From Rhynochetos jubatus (taxonomy: Eukaryota > Chordata > Aves > Eurypygiformes > Rhynochetidae), in assembly GCA_027574665.1 (NCBI GenBank), contig CM050650.1:97251086-97315085 (forward strand): 64,000 nt of DNA, written 5' to 3'. The position numbers and the translations under genes are program-made. Of the stretch, positions 1 to 13,009 are shown in pieces (the stretch's first letter is position 1; each line of letters begins with the position of its first letter). The notes under the pieces were generated by a model. That model was given only the letters and a program-made list of their open reading frames with translations. It searched no databases and was not told where the DNA came from.

Positions 1-938
1 GACTAGATACCCATCTCCAGCAGGCAGTCCTTGGGGCATGTGGGTGCTTAGTACAGTGGCTCTGTTGACTGCCTACCAGTACAGATATGTGTATAGACTT
101 GATTTTATTTGGTTTTTGAATCTTACTGTTTTTCTCAGCATAAATTATAAACTTCTGTGTCACAAAACCAGTGGGTGTTTGAATAAACTTGCCAACTTCA
201 CATCTTTGGAGGAAGCAGGAATATATATAGTTGGCAAAGGTAGGTTAGAAGAAGCTATATGCTTTGCTTGGTCAGTGCCTGACATAAAGGAAATTTCCAT
301 TAAATGGAACCTAAATTACAGTGGGGAAAAAAAAATTGTCAGTACTTTGAGTGCTACATTTTTGGATACTCAATTCCTGAATATCCAGATAGCTCAAATG
401 ATGGAGCAATAATGTGAAGAAAAAAAAAAATTCTACAGCATATAGAAAAATGTAGGACCTACCTATGATGTAGGTTCTATTCACTATGCTGCAAATACAT
501 GCTTTTACGATGTTTCTTTTTATTAATTCTCTATCCTTGAAGAATTATTATTCCTTAACCTCTTCATCACATCCCTGTACACACTTTCACTCAGATGCCT
601 GTCAGAAATGCCATTTCTTTTAACAGGAGAATTTATTTGTTTATTTTCTTTCATCTGTCGAGTTTTAAGTAAATAGCGCAGTGTACTTCTACGTGTAACA
701 ATTCCATCTAGAATCCAGGAGATGGCAGCAGCTGCCAACGATTCAGTTGTAAAAGAAGCCTGTTTACAAAAACTGAAGAAAAAAGAGAATGATTGTATCT
801 GCATGTGTGCAAAACATTACAAGATATTCAATTATCAGTGTTCTTAATTAATTTTTAAACGGGCTATTAAATGCAACATGCAAATACGTATAGTAAAAAA
901 ATTACCCTAACACTGACTTACTTTTTTTTTTAATCCAG
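1..938 (+). other. EYS: EYS intron, 3' portion (window edge)
   Basis: This is intronic sequence upstream of the first visible EYS exon. It ends in a polypyrimidine run and acceptor (TTTTTTTTTAATCCAG, 923-938). A 124-codon open frame at 38-412 shows no recognisable domain and looks like chance. I see no repeat or RNA gene. Confidence 0.7.
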
Positions 939-1121
939 CTATTAATATTAGCCAGCCTAGTTTCAGTGGCACAGATGTCTTCGGCTACACTTCATTCCTA
1001 GCTTATTCTACAATCCCAAATATCACCTTCTACTATGAATTCCACTTGAAATTTCAGTTGGCAAACCACCACTCAGCTTTACAAGATAACTTGATTTTTT
1101 TCACTGGACAGAAGGGCCAAG
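939..1121 (+). CDS. EYS: EYS exon: start of a laminin-G domain
   Basis: Exon of 183 nt, phase 1 at both ends. The acceptor AG is at 937-938 and the donor GTAAGC begins at 1122. It encodes 61 codons beginning (x)INISQPSFSG and ending LIFFTGQKGQ(G). This is the N-terminal beta-sandwich part of a LamG domain: PSFSG... SFLAYS followed by a YEFHLKFQ strand. It is the first of the three LamG domains in this window. The next exon, 5.7 kb away, continues the same domain in frame. Confidence 0.9.
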
Positions 1122-2894
1122 GTAAGCTTTACTTTTATTATCTGTCTTTACAAGCTTTCATTATATTCATTAAATATTCAGTAAACAAGTAGAAAAAAAA
1201 ACACACACAGCTTTTTCTTGATTCCCTTTAGGATACAGTTTCATTGGGAAGAAAATAATCTCTTCAATACTTTATTGCTTTGTAAATACACAGTAAACAA
1301 TCACACTGTATGAAAGTTCCTTTTCATTAAGAAGTATAACTGCTTCCAGTAATCAAAATCAACAATCTGACACTTGAAGTAACATATTTCTGAACAAAAT
1401 AAATGGAAACCAGAAGATGCACGTTCTCATCAGTCATAAACATAAATTTCATTATTGATTACATTTACTTGGTGCCCAGATTTGAGATGCTGCCTCAAAT
1501 CTTCTCCCACTGATACTCACTTTATTGGAAAACCAGTCCATCCAATGTGCGATAGCCACCCTGCCATTTCTTCTTCCTGTGTCCTCAAATGACCCTCCAC
1601 AGAACCTGCCGTGAATTGCTGCTGTTGTCATAGTGGCCGCACTTTTATGGCCCACAGAACTCTCAGCACTGAAATCCAACCCTATTGCAGTCAGAATTGG
1701 ACTCTGTGTTATTTACGTAAAATAAGAGACCCTAAACCTTGAGGTCACTCAGTGCAAGTTAACGTAAGCTAGCTATGAGTAAGATGTGCTACCATCTGTA
1801 TAGCAAAGTATTCAACTTGGTCTGATTAACACAGCTGAGTAGCAGGTAATAGAAATCTACTTACAACATTTGGACTAAAATTTTAGCAATACTTTAGGTA
1901 TCTCTTCACACCACCCCACTGGGGCAGGCTGGATGGCCTCAGTGTTGAAATGTGGTGAAATAGTAATACTACCTGTGTGCTGTCCATCTTAGCATTACTA
2001 TCCACACAGGACCCGTAATACTGAGGAAAGTTGAGAAAAAATTATTTAAATGTTAATGTGGACTTAGAACGGTCAGGGTAGAAACTACTTCATACTTAAT
2101 AGGTCACAGTGAATGTATTTTTACCTTAATTGTTTCTGCAATTGGAGCATGAGCTAACTTCTGGGTTTAGAGCTGTCCCGTTGGATTGCTGAAGCCTAGG
2201 AGGGAGGTTTGGTGGTGTGTGTTTAGGTCCAAGCTCATTCTGGTAGGAATGAAGTTTAGGTACATAAATATAAGTCTCTAATGCTACAGTAGACACTTCA
2301 CTACATCCAAAACATCACATAGGTTTGGCAGATGTGGCCCATGACTTATGGGAACTCTACGCTTATGCTGAACAGTATCAGAAAATTAATACTTCAGGAA
2401 GATGGAGGAAGGGACAAATTATCAATAGCCCTTTTAAGATAGTAGGTCCCAAACTACACTATTAAAAATCAATTTGGGCAAGGCATTATGCAATTACATA
2501 GACATCACACAAAACAATTACCATGTATCACATCAACAGGATACAGTATACCCTCCATTTGCTATGTTAATATATTTGATGTTTTCTTATGTCTGGTTTT
2601 ATATTACATTTCTTTACTTAAGTTCCTGTATCCTCTGGGGCTTCTTCCCCTTTCTCCCTGTGGTGGACTTCCAAGAGTCAGACTATTAGTCTATTGCAAT
2701 GCAAATTACAACATTAGCTTAGAATGGCTTGGCAGTTTACATATCTGTGATATAATTAAGTCTGTTACTTTTCATTTGCAAAGATTTAACTCCAACCAGC
2801 GAAATAGCACAAAGCCACACACACACATCCTCCAATGGAGGATTTAGCTAGACAAATTTAGCTAGTGTAGCTCAGCTGATCAAGAGTACTTCAT

Positions 2895-2916
2895 TGTTCC
2901 AGGAGTCCCTGGAACA
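2895..2916. repeat. Perfect 9-bp inverted repeat
   Basis: TGTTCCAGG (2895-2903), a 4-nt loop AGTC, then the exact reverse complement CCTGGAACA (2908-2916). Function unknown. Confidence 0.8.
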
Positions 2917-3192
2917 GCCCATGAACAAACAGCCACAAACTGATTTACTTAATTTATCAAGTTGATTATCCAAATTAGCCTAATACAAATAAGTGTTAAA
3001 CCACTGTGAAGGTACTTAAACTCAAAACTTTGCCTCTGTTTGTGTGTGAATCAGGCTTTTTTCCCAAACTTCAGCAAAACATGGTTAGGCCTGTGTGACC
3101 CTGATAGGTGAACTAGGCTTAACACTATTTTAACTGCATCCAGATCTGACACCTCTCATGCCACATTTTACTCTTGTGACAGTCTTCATTCA

Positions 3193-3262
3193 CTCCCAGG
3201 CAGCTTTTCCTTTCACTTGCTATCACAGTTCTCTCCCAGGCAGTTTTTCCTTTCACTTACTA
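3193..3262. repeat. Tandem duplication, 40-bp period
   Basis: The 30-bp segment at 3193-3222 (CTCCCAGGCAG... TTTCACTTGCTA) recurs at 3233-3262 with two substitutions (C to T and G to A). This looks like a local duplication inside the EYS intron. Confidence 0.85.
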
Positions 3263-6079
3263 ATTTTTTATTGTTGTGGATAGAGGAAATATAGTCTTTC
3301 ATTTTTGGCTACCTGAGTAGAAATGGTGCACAGAGTTTCAGAAGCCATTGTCCACATCATTAAATTTTTATAGCAATAATACATAGCTCTTTTGTAATAC
3401 AAACATGAATGAATCATTAGAACATTCCTTTCAATGACATGATTGAACCACTGCATTCAGACACTTTTCTGCAACCTTAGGAACTGAGTTTCAAACTGTC
3501 AATACAAAATTGTAGCAAATATGACCAAATAAAAATTATACCAACTTTTTCACAGTCTTCACTCAGGATAGAAAAAATCCAAATATGAAATGTAGAGCAC
3601 CAACGGTGCAAAATAACTTGATTGATTTTTTCCATTACAATAATCAAAAGAGAATACCATAATAAAATCGATTAAAAATAAAGGATACATTGCACTAAAG
3701 TTTGTCTCAAAAAGACCTACCTGCAGGGTGTACCCTCTCAGGTCAGTGTCATTGCGAAGTGTAGGTCTTGCAATCATATTTAGCTGAACCGAGTAAAAAA
3801 CATCTCACTGGTGTTATGTTTATTAAACAGAATACTACCATTCTGGGCTTATTACGTAGTTGTCAGGCAGAAAACTGGCTTTTTATTATTCTGTATATCA
3901 CATTTTTCATGACCACTGCTGTATGATACTAATGCATTTCAGCGGCCTCATGTCAAATGATGGGTGGACGGCAGAGAACAACCTGTCGGCCAGGCTGAGA
4001 AACAACGAAGCACCCGGTAAAATGCTGTGTAGCAGTTTTTCATATTTTCTCCTTAGTTTAAATGGTTGGGGAGACAGGATAACCCCCTTTTTAATTACCA
4101 GAAAGCAGTATTTATTACCAAGTGAACTTTAATTATTTCACCAAGAGAAGACGCTGTTGTTCTAACAATTTACTTTTGCCAAGTATCAGGCAATCATGCT
4201 CTCATCATGAGGAGTGTGAGTTTTTTCGCAGCTTGGTCTAAGGAAATAATCCATTTAAATTTTCCCCTTTCTCCATTTCATTTGTTTCTCATAGTTAGTA
4301 TTCTTTTCTACCTGATTCCCCTCCACCATCGTTTCTACCAGTACCTTGTGAGGTACTATCAAATGTTGTCTAACGCAGAGATCTATAACACCTTGCTCTT
4401 ACACTCACAATGCTTATAAATCAAAAGCCACCCTTGTTCTAATATCTCACTTAAAACCACTTATGGTTTTTAAAAGCACTCATCTAAAAAGAGGTAAGTG
4501 TTGCTGAGTGTGCTATTTGAAACTCGAGCATGAGATTATTTATACATACCAAACATTGGGTCTCAGTGTAAATTATTTATAAAGGACATCTACTGTAGCC
4601 CTACGCTGCAAGACACTTACAGCTGGTATGTAGAAAAGTGTGCTTTTTCAACAGCTGCAGGGTTTAAATATAAGACAGTAAAAAGTACTTTAAAACAGAT
4701 AATTCCAAGTTTCATTTGCTGTCATCTTGCAATAAAAAAGTACTGCAGTTCCCTCCCACTCCAAAAAACCCTCTTTCTTTTGAAGGACATCTGCTGAAGA
4801 TAGCATATGTAGTCTTAAAGGTAAACAAAATATTTACCTCGTATTTTCAAAGAAATTAGTTCTAAACTGAAAGTTTAAGATGATTTCAGAGAATTAAAGC
4901 TGTTCTGACCAGAGAAACTTTCAAAACAAATACTCTAGAGCAAACAGATACAGAAGCAGAAAATGCAGGGAATTTTTCCTCCCCAAAATCCATCTATTAG
5001 TGTATACTCTACAAAATAACAACTGTTGATTTGCATAGCTAAGATACTTAAGTCACTTAACATGCCACCTTGAAAGTGTAAAATGTTAAAACATTTGGGA
5101 TCTTATTCTATTTGCTGTTATATTAGTGTAAAAAACTAAGTCAATAAAATGATGCCATTGCAAAGCTAACACATAAGTAGAAATCAATAAAAAGAATGTT
5201 AATTTAAGATGGCTTTATTTCTTTGAAGCCTACTCAAGAGTATGTTTACCTTCCCATTCTTAGTAGACACAAGGAATAAGGCAAAAGAATCAAAACCAAT
5301 TAAACAGTTAAAAGCTGTCTCATTAATACAGACAATTAACATTATCTTCACCATCAGGTCAATTTTGTAGAATGTTGCCATCATTGCATTTCTCTTTTAT
5401 GCACTTCATTTCCAAGAAAGCATTTTTAAAATTCAGGCAGCATTTTAAATAACACTTTGTCTTTAATGTGCCTCCCCTAGTTTTACAAGCCAAAACACAC
5501 AAGCACATTGTGGACACTGCTGAAAACAGAAACTTTGGTAATGACTTTTTAAAAATTATCTTCAGTTTGGAAGTCCTTCCATGGTAATGTGCCAGTGTAA
5601 CTGAAGGCCATGGGGTTTCATTCAGTCATGAATAAATCATTGTAATAAAAATGAACAGTGTTTGTGTTCTGTTCAACTGAATGTAACTGCACATTTCCTA
5701 CAGCAACTCTGTAATCAAATTCTTTGGAATAAGCTTTTTCTTTTTATTTATATACATGCTGCATCAAAATAGTAACTTCATAGAAAAATCCAACTTCTGT
5801 ACAGAAAAAGCAGGGTACTGTTCCCCCACCCGCCCATCATTTCTAATTCATCATGCTCATTTGCAGTGTATATGAGATAAGGGGAATACGGCAGTTTTGG
5901 CCATGAAACAGCATTATGCAGAGCTTCTGTGGGAGGATGAGATACACATATAATTCCTTGTTCTGGGGAAAGCTCACTTTATCTCTTGCAAATGAAACAA
6001 ATTCCCCATGTACTTGGGGCAAGGGCATCAAGACGGTTGAAATGAGAGCCACCATATTTCTGCAAGAACACTGCAAGAA

Positions 6080-6504
6080 CAAATAGGAAGATTGTTCACC
6101 CTGGAGAAGAGAAGGCTCTGGGGAGTCCTTATAGCACCTTCCAGTACTGAAGGGGCCTACAAGGAAGCTGGGGGGGGCGTGGTGGTGTGCTTTTTACAAG
6201 GGCCTGTAGTGACAGCACAAGGGGAGGGTTTAAACTGAAAGAGGGCAGATTTAGATTGGACATCAGGAGGAAACTCTTCATGGAGAGTGTGGTGAGGTAC
6301 TGGAGCAAGTTTCCCAGAGAAGTTGTGGATGCCCCATCCCTGGCTGTCTTCAGGGCCAGGCTGGATGAGGCTTTGAGCAACCTGGTCTAGTGGAGGGTGT
6401 CCTTGTCCCCTTGTCCATGACTGCGGGGTTGGAACTAGATAAGCTTTAAGGTCACTTCCAACTCAAACCATTCTGTGATTCTATGATTCCATGATTCTAT
6501 GATT
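6080..6504 (+). mobile_element. CR1 LINE, 5'-truncated
   Basis: Matches the 3' part of avian CR1. It carries the GTTCACCCTGGAGAAGAGAA motif, a G-tract before CTTTTTACAAGGGCC, then GAGGCTTTGAGCAACCTGG, and a tail with TTCTGTGATTCTATGATT-type octamers repeated about three times (to 6504). The open frames across it on both strands (e.g. 6187-6390) are CR1 3' UTR, not genes. Confidence 0.93.
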
Positions 6505-6833
6505 ATTCATGTTGCAGAAGGAGGGAATAGCAATGACTGCTAAATCCACCAGGCTTTGTGGATGTCAATAACTTATTCTAGTGTGAAAAAGAACTTCCTT
6601 CAAAAAGCCTATAAATATGTTCAAAATCTCTGCAGTTTCTATTTTAAATCCAAGAATAGTGGAAATAGTATTGCAAATTAAACAGAGAATATTAAAAACA
6701 TATACAAAGCCTAAAATCTTCCTTGCTAAAATTTTCCTAAATGGATATGTTTTCAGTGGATTTGGAGAATATTTTATGCATCAGTATTCACAAAATCCTG
6801 GAATAAGTAGTTATTCTATTTTTGTCTTTTCAG

Positions 6834-7000
6834 GTCTGAATGGAGATGATTTCTTGGAGTTAGGCCTCCGTAATGGCAGAGTAGTATATAGCTACAATCT
6901 AGGTTCTGGCACAGCAACAATCATTAGTAAACCACTTGATCTGACACTCAATATTCATGTCATCCATCTGGGCAGATATCTCCAAAAAGGCTGGCTGAAG
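6834..7000 (+). CDS. EYS: EYS exon: laminin-G middle strands
   Basis: Exon of 167 nt. The acceptor is TTTTCAG at 6827-6833 and the donor GTAAGA begins at 7001. It enters in phase 1 and leaves in phase 0. It encodes GLNGDDFLELGLRNGRV then YSYNLGSG, the classic LamG core (DFLxLGLxNGxVxYxYNLGSG), and ends HLGRYLQKGWLK. It joins in frame to the exon at 939 and the exon at 7192. Confidence 0.93.
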
Positions 7001-7191
7001 GTAAGAAAATATTTCCTTAGAAGGATAACTTTTAGATGAAAGTATTTCCTTTTTTCTTTTTCACATTTTATATGGAAAGTTTAAAAATTACTTTTGTGTT
7101 TCCCTGTTAAGTTAGGAGGACTGTCTTCATTAGGAGAAACTAAAAAAAGTGAATTCCTTTGTTGTAACAAACAGAAATGTTTCATTGACAG

Positions 7192-7336
7192 GTGGATGAT
7201 CAGAAGAATAAAACTGTCAGTTCTCCAGGGAGACTGGTTGGACTCAATGTCTTCAGCCAGTTTTATTTAGGAGGTTATCGTGAATATACTCCAGAACTCC
7301 TACCAAAGGGATCCAGATTTAAGAATGGCTTTCAAG
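7192..7336 (+). CDS. EYS: EYS exon: laminin-G C-terminal strands
   Basis: Exon of 145 nt after a 191-nt intron, the shortest EYS intron in the window. The acceptor ACAG ends at 7191 and the donor GTAAAG begins at 7337. It encodes VDDQKNKTVSSPGRLVGLN, then FYLGGYREYTPE and FKNGFQ(G). FYLGG and NGFQGC are the usual closing motifs of a LamG domain. It starts in phase 0 and ends in phase 1. Confidence 0.93.
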
Positions 7337-10300
7337 GTAAAGTTTATACTGTTTTCAATTCCTTTTAAAACATGCATTAGTTTGTTTCAGTTGACTATAA
7401 AATAAAGATCTAAAATCTCTCTTTTATAAGGAAACAAACTAGGATTTCCTTGGCTGAGATTACTGTGGTTTTTTTCATTATTTCACCATGATAACTAACA
7501 AACATGATACAAAGACGATAGGATTTGTTAAATATTTTTAGTACTTTATGTTTTTGATACTTGGGTAATAGTTTCCATGTTAAAAGCTTCTTTCTGATAG
7601 GACATCATGAAATCTGATTTCTTTTTCCTGACAACATGATCTAGCTCTCTAGATATGACCTAAGTAGTTCCTGTGAGGAATATTTCAGCTATTTATGTAA
7701 TAGATTACAATTCCTACTTCGAAACTGATATTTGAAGCTCTGTAGAAATTTTAATTCAACTCCTACCAGATCTGCAATGAGACAAAGGGTTTGTTCATAA
7801 TAATTCTTTATTTGCATTCCTTACTTTCATAGAAATAATGTGTTCAATATTTGTGAGGTGAACTTCAATTTATTTTAAGCACTGGAAAACCTTTCAAATT
7901 GAAAGGAAACATTTTGCCATAGTGGAGCAAATTTTGAGTTTGCAATTATAAAATTGGGGGTATATTATGAAAGGCAAGCATTTTAATAAAATTCACTTTC
8001 ATACACTACTACGCTCCATTACCATTAAGCCCATGTAACTGCTTCTTTTCAAGAGATTACATTAGTTTTTCTTTTTACACAAACTTCCTCAAAATCAATT
8101 TCTTACCCCATAATCAACTTTTCACTCAGAAAGTCATATGAGTTAATATTTTATCTTTCTCCATCTTTTCAGGAAGTATTGATTGAATACTTATACTTTT
8201 CATAGCTTAATAACAACTTGCAAATTGGCATATCATAAAACATAATGTCTATGGAAGTATTTTAACAGTGTTAATGTTTGTGAAGCACCACTGGCTTTTT
8301 TTATAGACATGTTAACATTAAGGGTGACTAAGAATCTCTGATCCTTCACTTTATCCGCCAAATTTTGCCAGTTTTACAGGTTCCTCATCTTGCAACTGTA
8401 TTGCTAGGGCAAAATTTCTACAAATGCAGGATGAATGTTCTTCAGAAATAAAAAATATTTCGAAGTTCATGTACTGGTAGCTACCATACTATTTATTGAA
8501 TTTTCTTAGTCTTTAAAAAGAAGCCTCTACCTCAAAATTTTGTCAAACGTAGCACATAAACAGTTTCCTCTTTGTCCCTATCATTTACAGTATTGTCTAC
8601 TATATTTGCTGATTCATTCCATGCTCCAATTCCCAGCAGCAGCTTCTCTCTCTTCTCCAGAGCATATTGACTTTCAAGGAAGCTACACTTCTCTATGACT
8701 GATTTCTGACAACATTCTCTCATGTAGTTAGCATCCCATTTGTTTTTCTAGCCCAGAAATCTCCCCAGTTTCAGGTCTCAGTATCTTTAGGATCAGAAAT
8801 AAACCTCCGAGGCCATTCTCCAGCATGGAAACAGCAATGCCACTAACAAAAGAAAATTTTGAAGTGTTCTAATTCAGCTAATCTGCAGCTATAGACAGCC
8901 CACAGGAAAACTCTGGAAGTGACAGACAAGAAAAATTTGTCTAGCACATAGTTGATTAAACCACTCAGACTTTTGGAAAGCTGCTGTTGTCTGCTTTTAA
9001 AGACATGATTTACTAACACCATTTTGGTTCTAACACCAGCGCGTACCTCTCCTTTTGTAAGCAAGCATTATTGGATCAAGAAACATTCAGGTCAGTGTTG
9101 CTGCTGCAGACTAACTGTCCCCAGCGTCAGTGTGCAACCATTTAGGATTTTTACTCTATATAGCTATGGTTTCAGACTATTTCCTCATTCCTTACCTGCA
9201 AGTCTTTAGCAATTGTTGTTCAAGTAATTTCCATGGGGGAGGAGAAAAAGGAAAATAAACATCTTTATTAAACTGTAATTTAATAAGCAAAAGATTGGGA
9301 ATTTTAAGTTTAGGAAATTTGGGGATCAGTTCCAACAGATTTTTTGATAGGTTGAAAAATGTTTGATGGTACCTTGAGAAATTTAAATTTTCCTTCAACC
9401 CCTGTGAGAAGCTGAAGAAACTAGTAAAGGTGGAGCTCAGATGAAGCAGCCAAGTTCATGTGGAGTTTGAGGTACTCTGAACTTTGAGCTACATCTGAAT
9501 TTGTAGCTCCTTATGGGCTTACAGAATCCTTTTGTAAATGGGAACATGGTAGGATAATTTACGTTAGTGTCTAGCTTTTCTTCATTGTCTTATAACAGTG
9601 TAATTAAGGGACCTTTGAGAGTTTCCCGAGGTGTGCAACAGAGCATACTGCAGCTGCTCTAAAAAGTCAGTGTGGCTTTTAGGTATCTGCAAGTCTTGTG
9701 GCCAAAGAGACTCAGCCTGCTCATTATGGGCAACCTGAAGTGGAATATAAAACCAACAGCTTCATGTTTGGGTCTGCACAACTGCGCAAGGGGCTGTGTG
9801 GTATTTAGTTTCTGGCTGGGATTAAACCACAACAACAACTCAACACTATGACTTGCCTACACAAAATGAGAAAGAGAATTATTTAGAAAAAGAAGTTACA
9901 GCTGAATTTCCAAACGTCACATCCCTGAGACAGGCAGAGAGAAATCTGCTGTCAGGGAGATAAAAATGAAAGAGAGTTCTGATGTTTCATCCTCTGTGCT
10001 ACCATGACAGCAGGATGCAGTCACTAGCCATAGAAGAAATTGATTAGAGCCGGGGCTTGCATCTAGAAATAAGGGAAGAGCAGAGAGGGAAGATCAACTG
10101 ATTGTTACTGTGGTCCTGTTCATAAACAGGACAAAGAATGGCTATAGAAGCAATCTGTTGTTTGACAGCAAACTTTATTAAATGAAGGAATAAAAGGCAA
10201 AAGAAGCTCTTACCATAAAGCTGAACTTTTGAGGAACCTCTTTTGCACTGAAAGAGCCACCTCTTCACACAGAAGATTTTGCAAAGAAGTAAATAAAATT

Positions 10301-10800
10301 CCAGATACTGCAGTCACTTTTTAAAATAAAGTAAACCCAGAACTCAGTTGAGACCCAAATAGATAAAAATATAGCCTTGTGGTTAAAGATTATGTTCATA
10401 AGAAGCTAGAATACATTGCAAGCCTGCCATGGCAAAGACTACTTTTGTTTATGTTCCTGCATCACAGACAGCATAGAAGAAAAGTGACTTCTGAAGTAGT
10501 TGCCTCTTGCATCACAGTTTGGAATAATTCATACAGTCCCTCTGGGTGTTTGGGTCCCAGCTCAGAGTAGCACTGGGTGATCATTGTGCAGGCCATCTTC
10601 TCTTTTAGAGAAATACCTCATACTCACAAACAGTCTAGAAAAAGAGGCAAAAAGCAAAGGACTACCTTTAGGACAGGTAGAATTTTAGAAGTGTGTAAAT
10701 TTAGTACTGCATTCAGATAGACCACAGTTTATCTGTGTATCTATTTCTGTCCATTCCCTTGCTGCATTTTTAGTACATTTTGAAAATGCCTGCTTTGTGC

Positions 10801-10826
10801 TTTTTTTTTTTTTTTTTTTTTTTTTT
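10801..10826. repeat. Poly(T) tract
   Basis: 26 consecutive T. It is an (A)n tract on the minus strand, with no retroelement body recognised beside it. Confidence 0.9.
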
Positions 10827-12479
10827 GTTAAATTAATATCAAGTACTTATAAGCAGGTAAGGGAGACTAGTGAGAATTTTTTTTAAAAAAATCTTTATAT
10901 CATAAGGATATATCCAAAAAAAAAGTAAAGCTGAGTAAAGAAGTAATATTTTTCTATTAGCACCTCTGTAATTATCTTAATTCATTGTTTGTGGCTGTTT
11001 GGTGGTTTGTGAGCTGTGCTTGACTGGAGTGAAAGCTATAAGCTAAATTGAGAGTAAAAAAAGTCATTGAGAGAAACCTCTCAGTGTGGTCTAAGGAGTC
11101 ACTAGACAAAAGGTTACAAACAAAAAGCTAGTCTATCCCCCGTGAGTGCACTGTCCTGTTGCATCTGATGTCAGCTTACTTGCCTCAAACTCTGATCTTC
11201 AAGATCAAACCAAGCATAACTCACAAATTCAGAAACTTCTTTTGAGTTCCCCTTGCCAACTTGGCAGTGTCAGAAAACCTCTCCACTATTCAGAATAGTT
11301 GGCAGTCTCTCATTAAAAGAGGCCCAGGACTGGCAGAACAAAAGGAATTCAGGTCAGAAAGAAGGCGCATTCATCAGCTGATCCCTCTGCAGAAGGTTGT
11401 GCAGTGCTTGCTACGACAGGTTCAAATTGCTGCTCTGAGTCCTTCATCTGTGTCCCACTGGCTAAGAATTAGAATAAATAAGAAAATTAAATTAAAAATT
11501 CAGTTGAACTCATAAAGCTGGGGTAAAATACTCTTGTACCTACTACATGCTTTGTTGATAAGTGCTCAAGAACTGTTTCGAACCTAGTTCTGCTGGTACA
11601 GCTAAACTAGTCATCAACACAAACGACAGTTTATTTTCCATGGTGACCTTACCAGTTCTTGGGTACTCACTGTGCTTTCCATTGTTTACACAGAGCGCTG
11701 GGCAGTCCAGCAATACTCAGGAGAACAGAACATGCTTTATCTACTACTGATAAACAGATGAAACATTAGCTAGGATTTACAGAGCATTCGGTGGCCTAAA
11801 ACCAACACCATTAAAAGCAGAGGAGCAATAATATGAAGATTGTAAACAATCATCAGACTAGGTTATTTTTAAATTGTTCAGTATGAGTTTTTAAATTACC
11901 AGTTATATATATAAACAGAACTACAAAATGTGTGTAATATGGAAAAAGCCTCTTTAAGATAGCTATTTACTGACATTGCTCTAACTGTAGTTAAAATGTT
12001 TATCTTGCTACAAATATTACTTACATTTTGTTCAAAACAAACTATGTTATTGTAAAATATATTTCATAATTGGACACTCATTGTGTCTTTCACGTGAAAA
12101 TCTTTTTCTTATGTGATTTCAGTGAAGCATGCAAAAAATCATATTAAGTGATATTTTTAATAAAGTGTGATGATTACTTGCAATCTCTATATCATATCCT
12201 TTCCTTACTTTTAATATTAAGCAGAGGGCTTCTGGCATGCACTGCTGAATACCTACTTTTCTCATTATTTCAAGCACTTTAGGAATTCCCCATATCTCAG
12301 CTAAACTTTATGAATGAGGTCAAGAAATGTATGAGCATTTTCAAATATATTACTGTACTGGTTTAACAAAAGTGGTTTAACACCTGATTTTTGTGTATAT
12401 TTATGTATAGACTTGGATTACATTTCAAAAGTACCTAAGGATACCTTTAAATGTGACTCTAAATTACTTGGATGTTTAG

Positions 12480-13009
12480 GTAGTGAACACAATACCTGGA
12501 GTACTGTGTTCAGCTCTGGGAGCCTCAATAGAAGTAGCACATGGATCTGTTGGAGTCCAGAAGAGTCCACCAAGATGCTCAGAGGGCTGGAACCCCTCTG
12601 CTATGGGGACAGGCTGAGAGAGTTGGGCTTGTTCAGCCTGGAGAAGAGAAGGCTTTGGGGAGACATTATAGCACCTTCCAGTACCTGAAGGAGGCCTACA
12701 AGGAAGATGGGGGGGACTTTTTACAAGGGCCTGTAGTGACAGGGCAAGGGGTAATGGGTTTAAACTGAAAGTGGGGAGATTTAGCTTAGATAGCAGGAAA
12801 AAACTCTTCATGGAGAACGTGTTGAGTCACTGGCACAGGTTGCCCAGAGAAGCTGTGGATGCCCCATCCCTGGAAGTGTTCCAGGCCAGGCTGGAGGAGG
12901 CTTTGAGCAACCTGGTCTAGTGGAGGGTGTCCCTGCCCATGGCAGGGGGGTTGGAACTTGATGGTCTTTAAGGTCCCTTCCAACCTAAACCATTTTATGA
13001 TTCTATGAT
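12480..13009 (+). mobile_element. CR1 LINE, 5'-truncated
   Basis: The longest of the younger-type CR1 3' fragments here. It starts near GTACTGTGTTCAGCTCTGGG and includes the CCACCAAGATG.TCAGAGGGCTGG block and a G-tract before CTTTTTACAAGGGCC. It ends CCATTTTATGATTCTATGAT. The open frames within it on both strands are CR1 shadows. Confidence 0.94.

Larger units (their letters stand above)
1122..6833 (+). other. EYS: EYS intron (5.7 kb)
   Basis: AT-rich intron. It holds a perfect 9-bp hairpin at 2895-2916, a 40-bp-period duplication at 3193-3262, an exon-like CpG-bearing segment at 3943-4016 and a CR1 LINE at 6080-6504. The short open frames here have no recognisable content. Confidence 0.85.

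Noticed and set aside
38-412. 124-codon plus-strand open frame at the window start
   Set aside because: No domain, no splice context, hydrophobic and low-complexity composition typical of AT-rich intron; it does not fit the EYS reading frame.
1452-1679. 75-codon minus ORF that looked like a possible transposase or retroviral fragment
   Set aside because: I could not match any motif; it is short, single and without terminal repeats.
2863-2925. Possible tRNA gene
   Set aside because: There is an A-box-like string, but the B box is imperfect and no acceptor stem can be formed.
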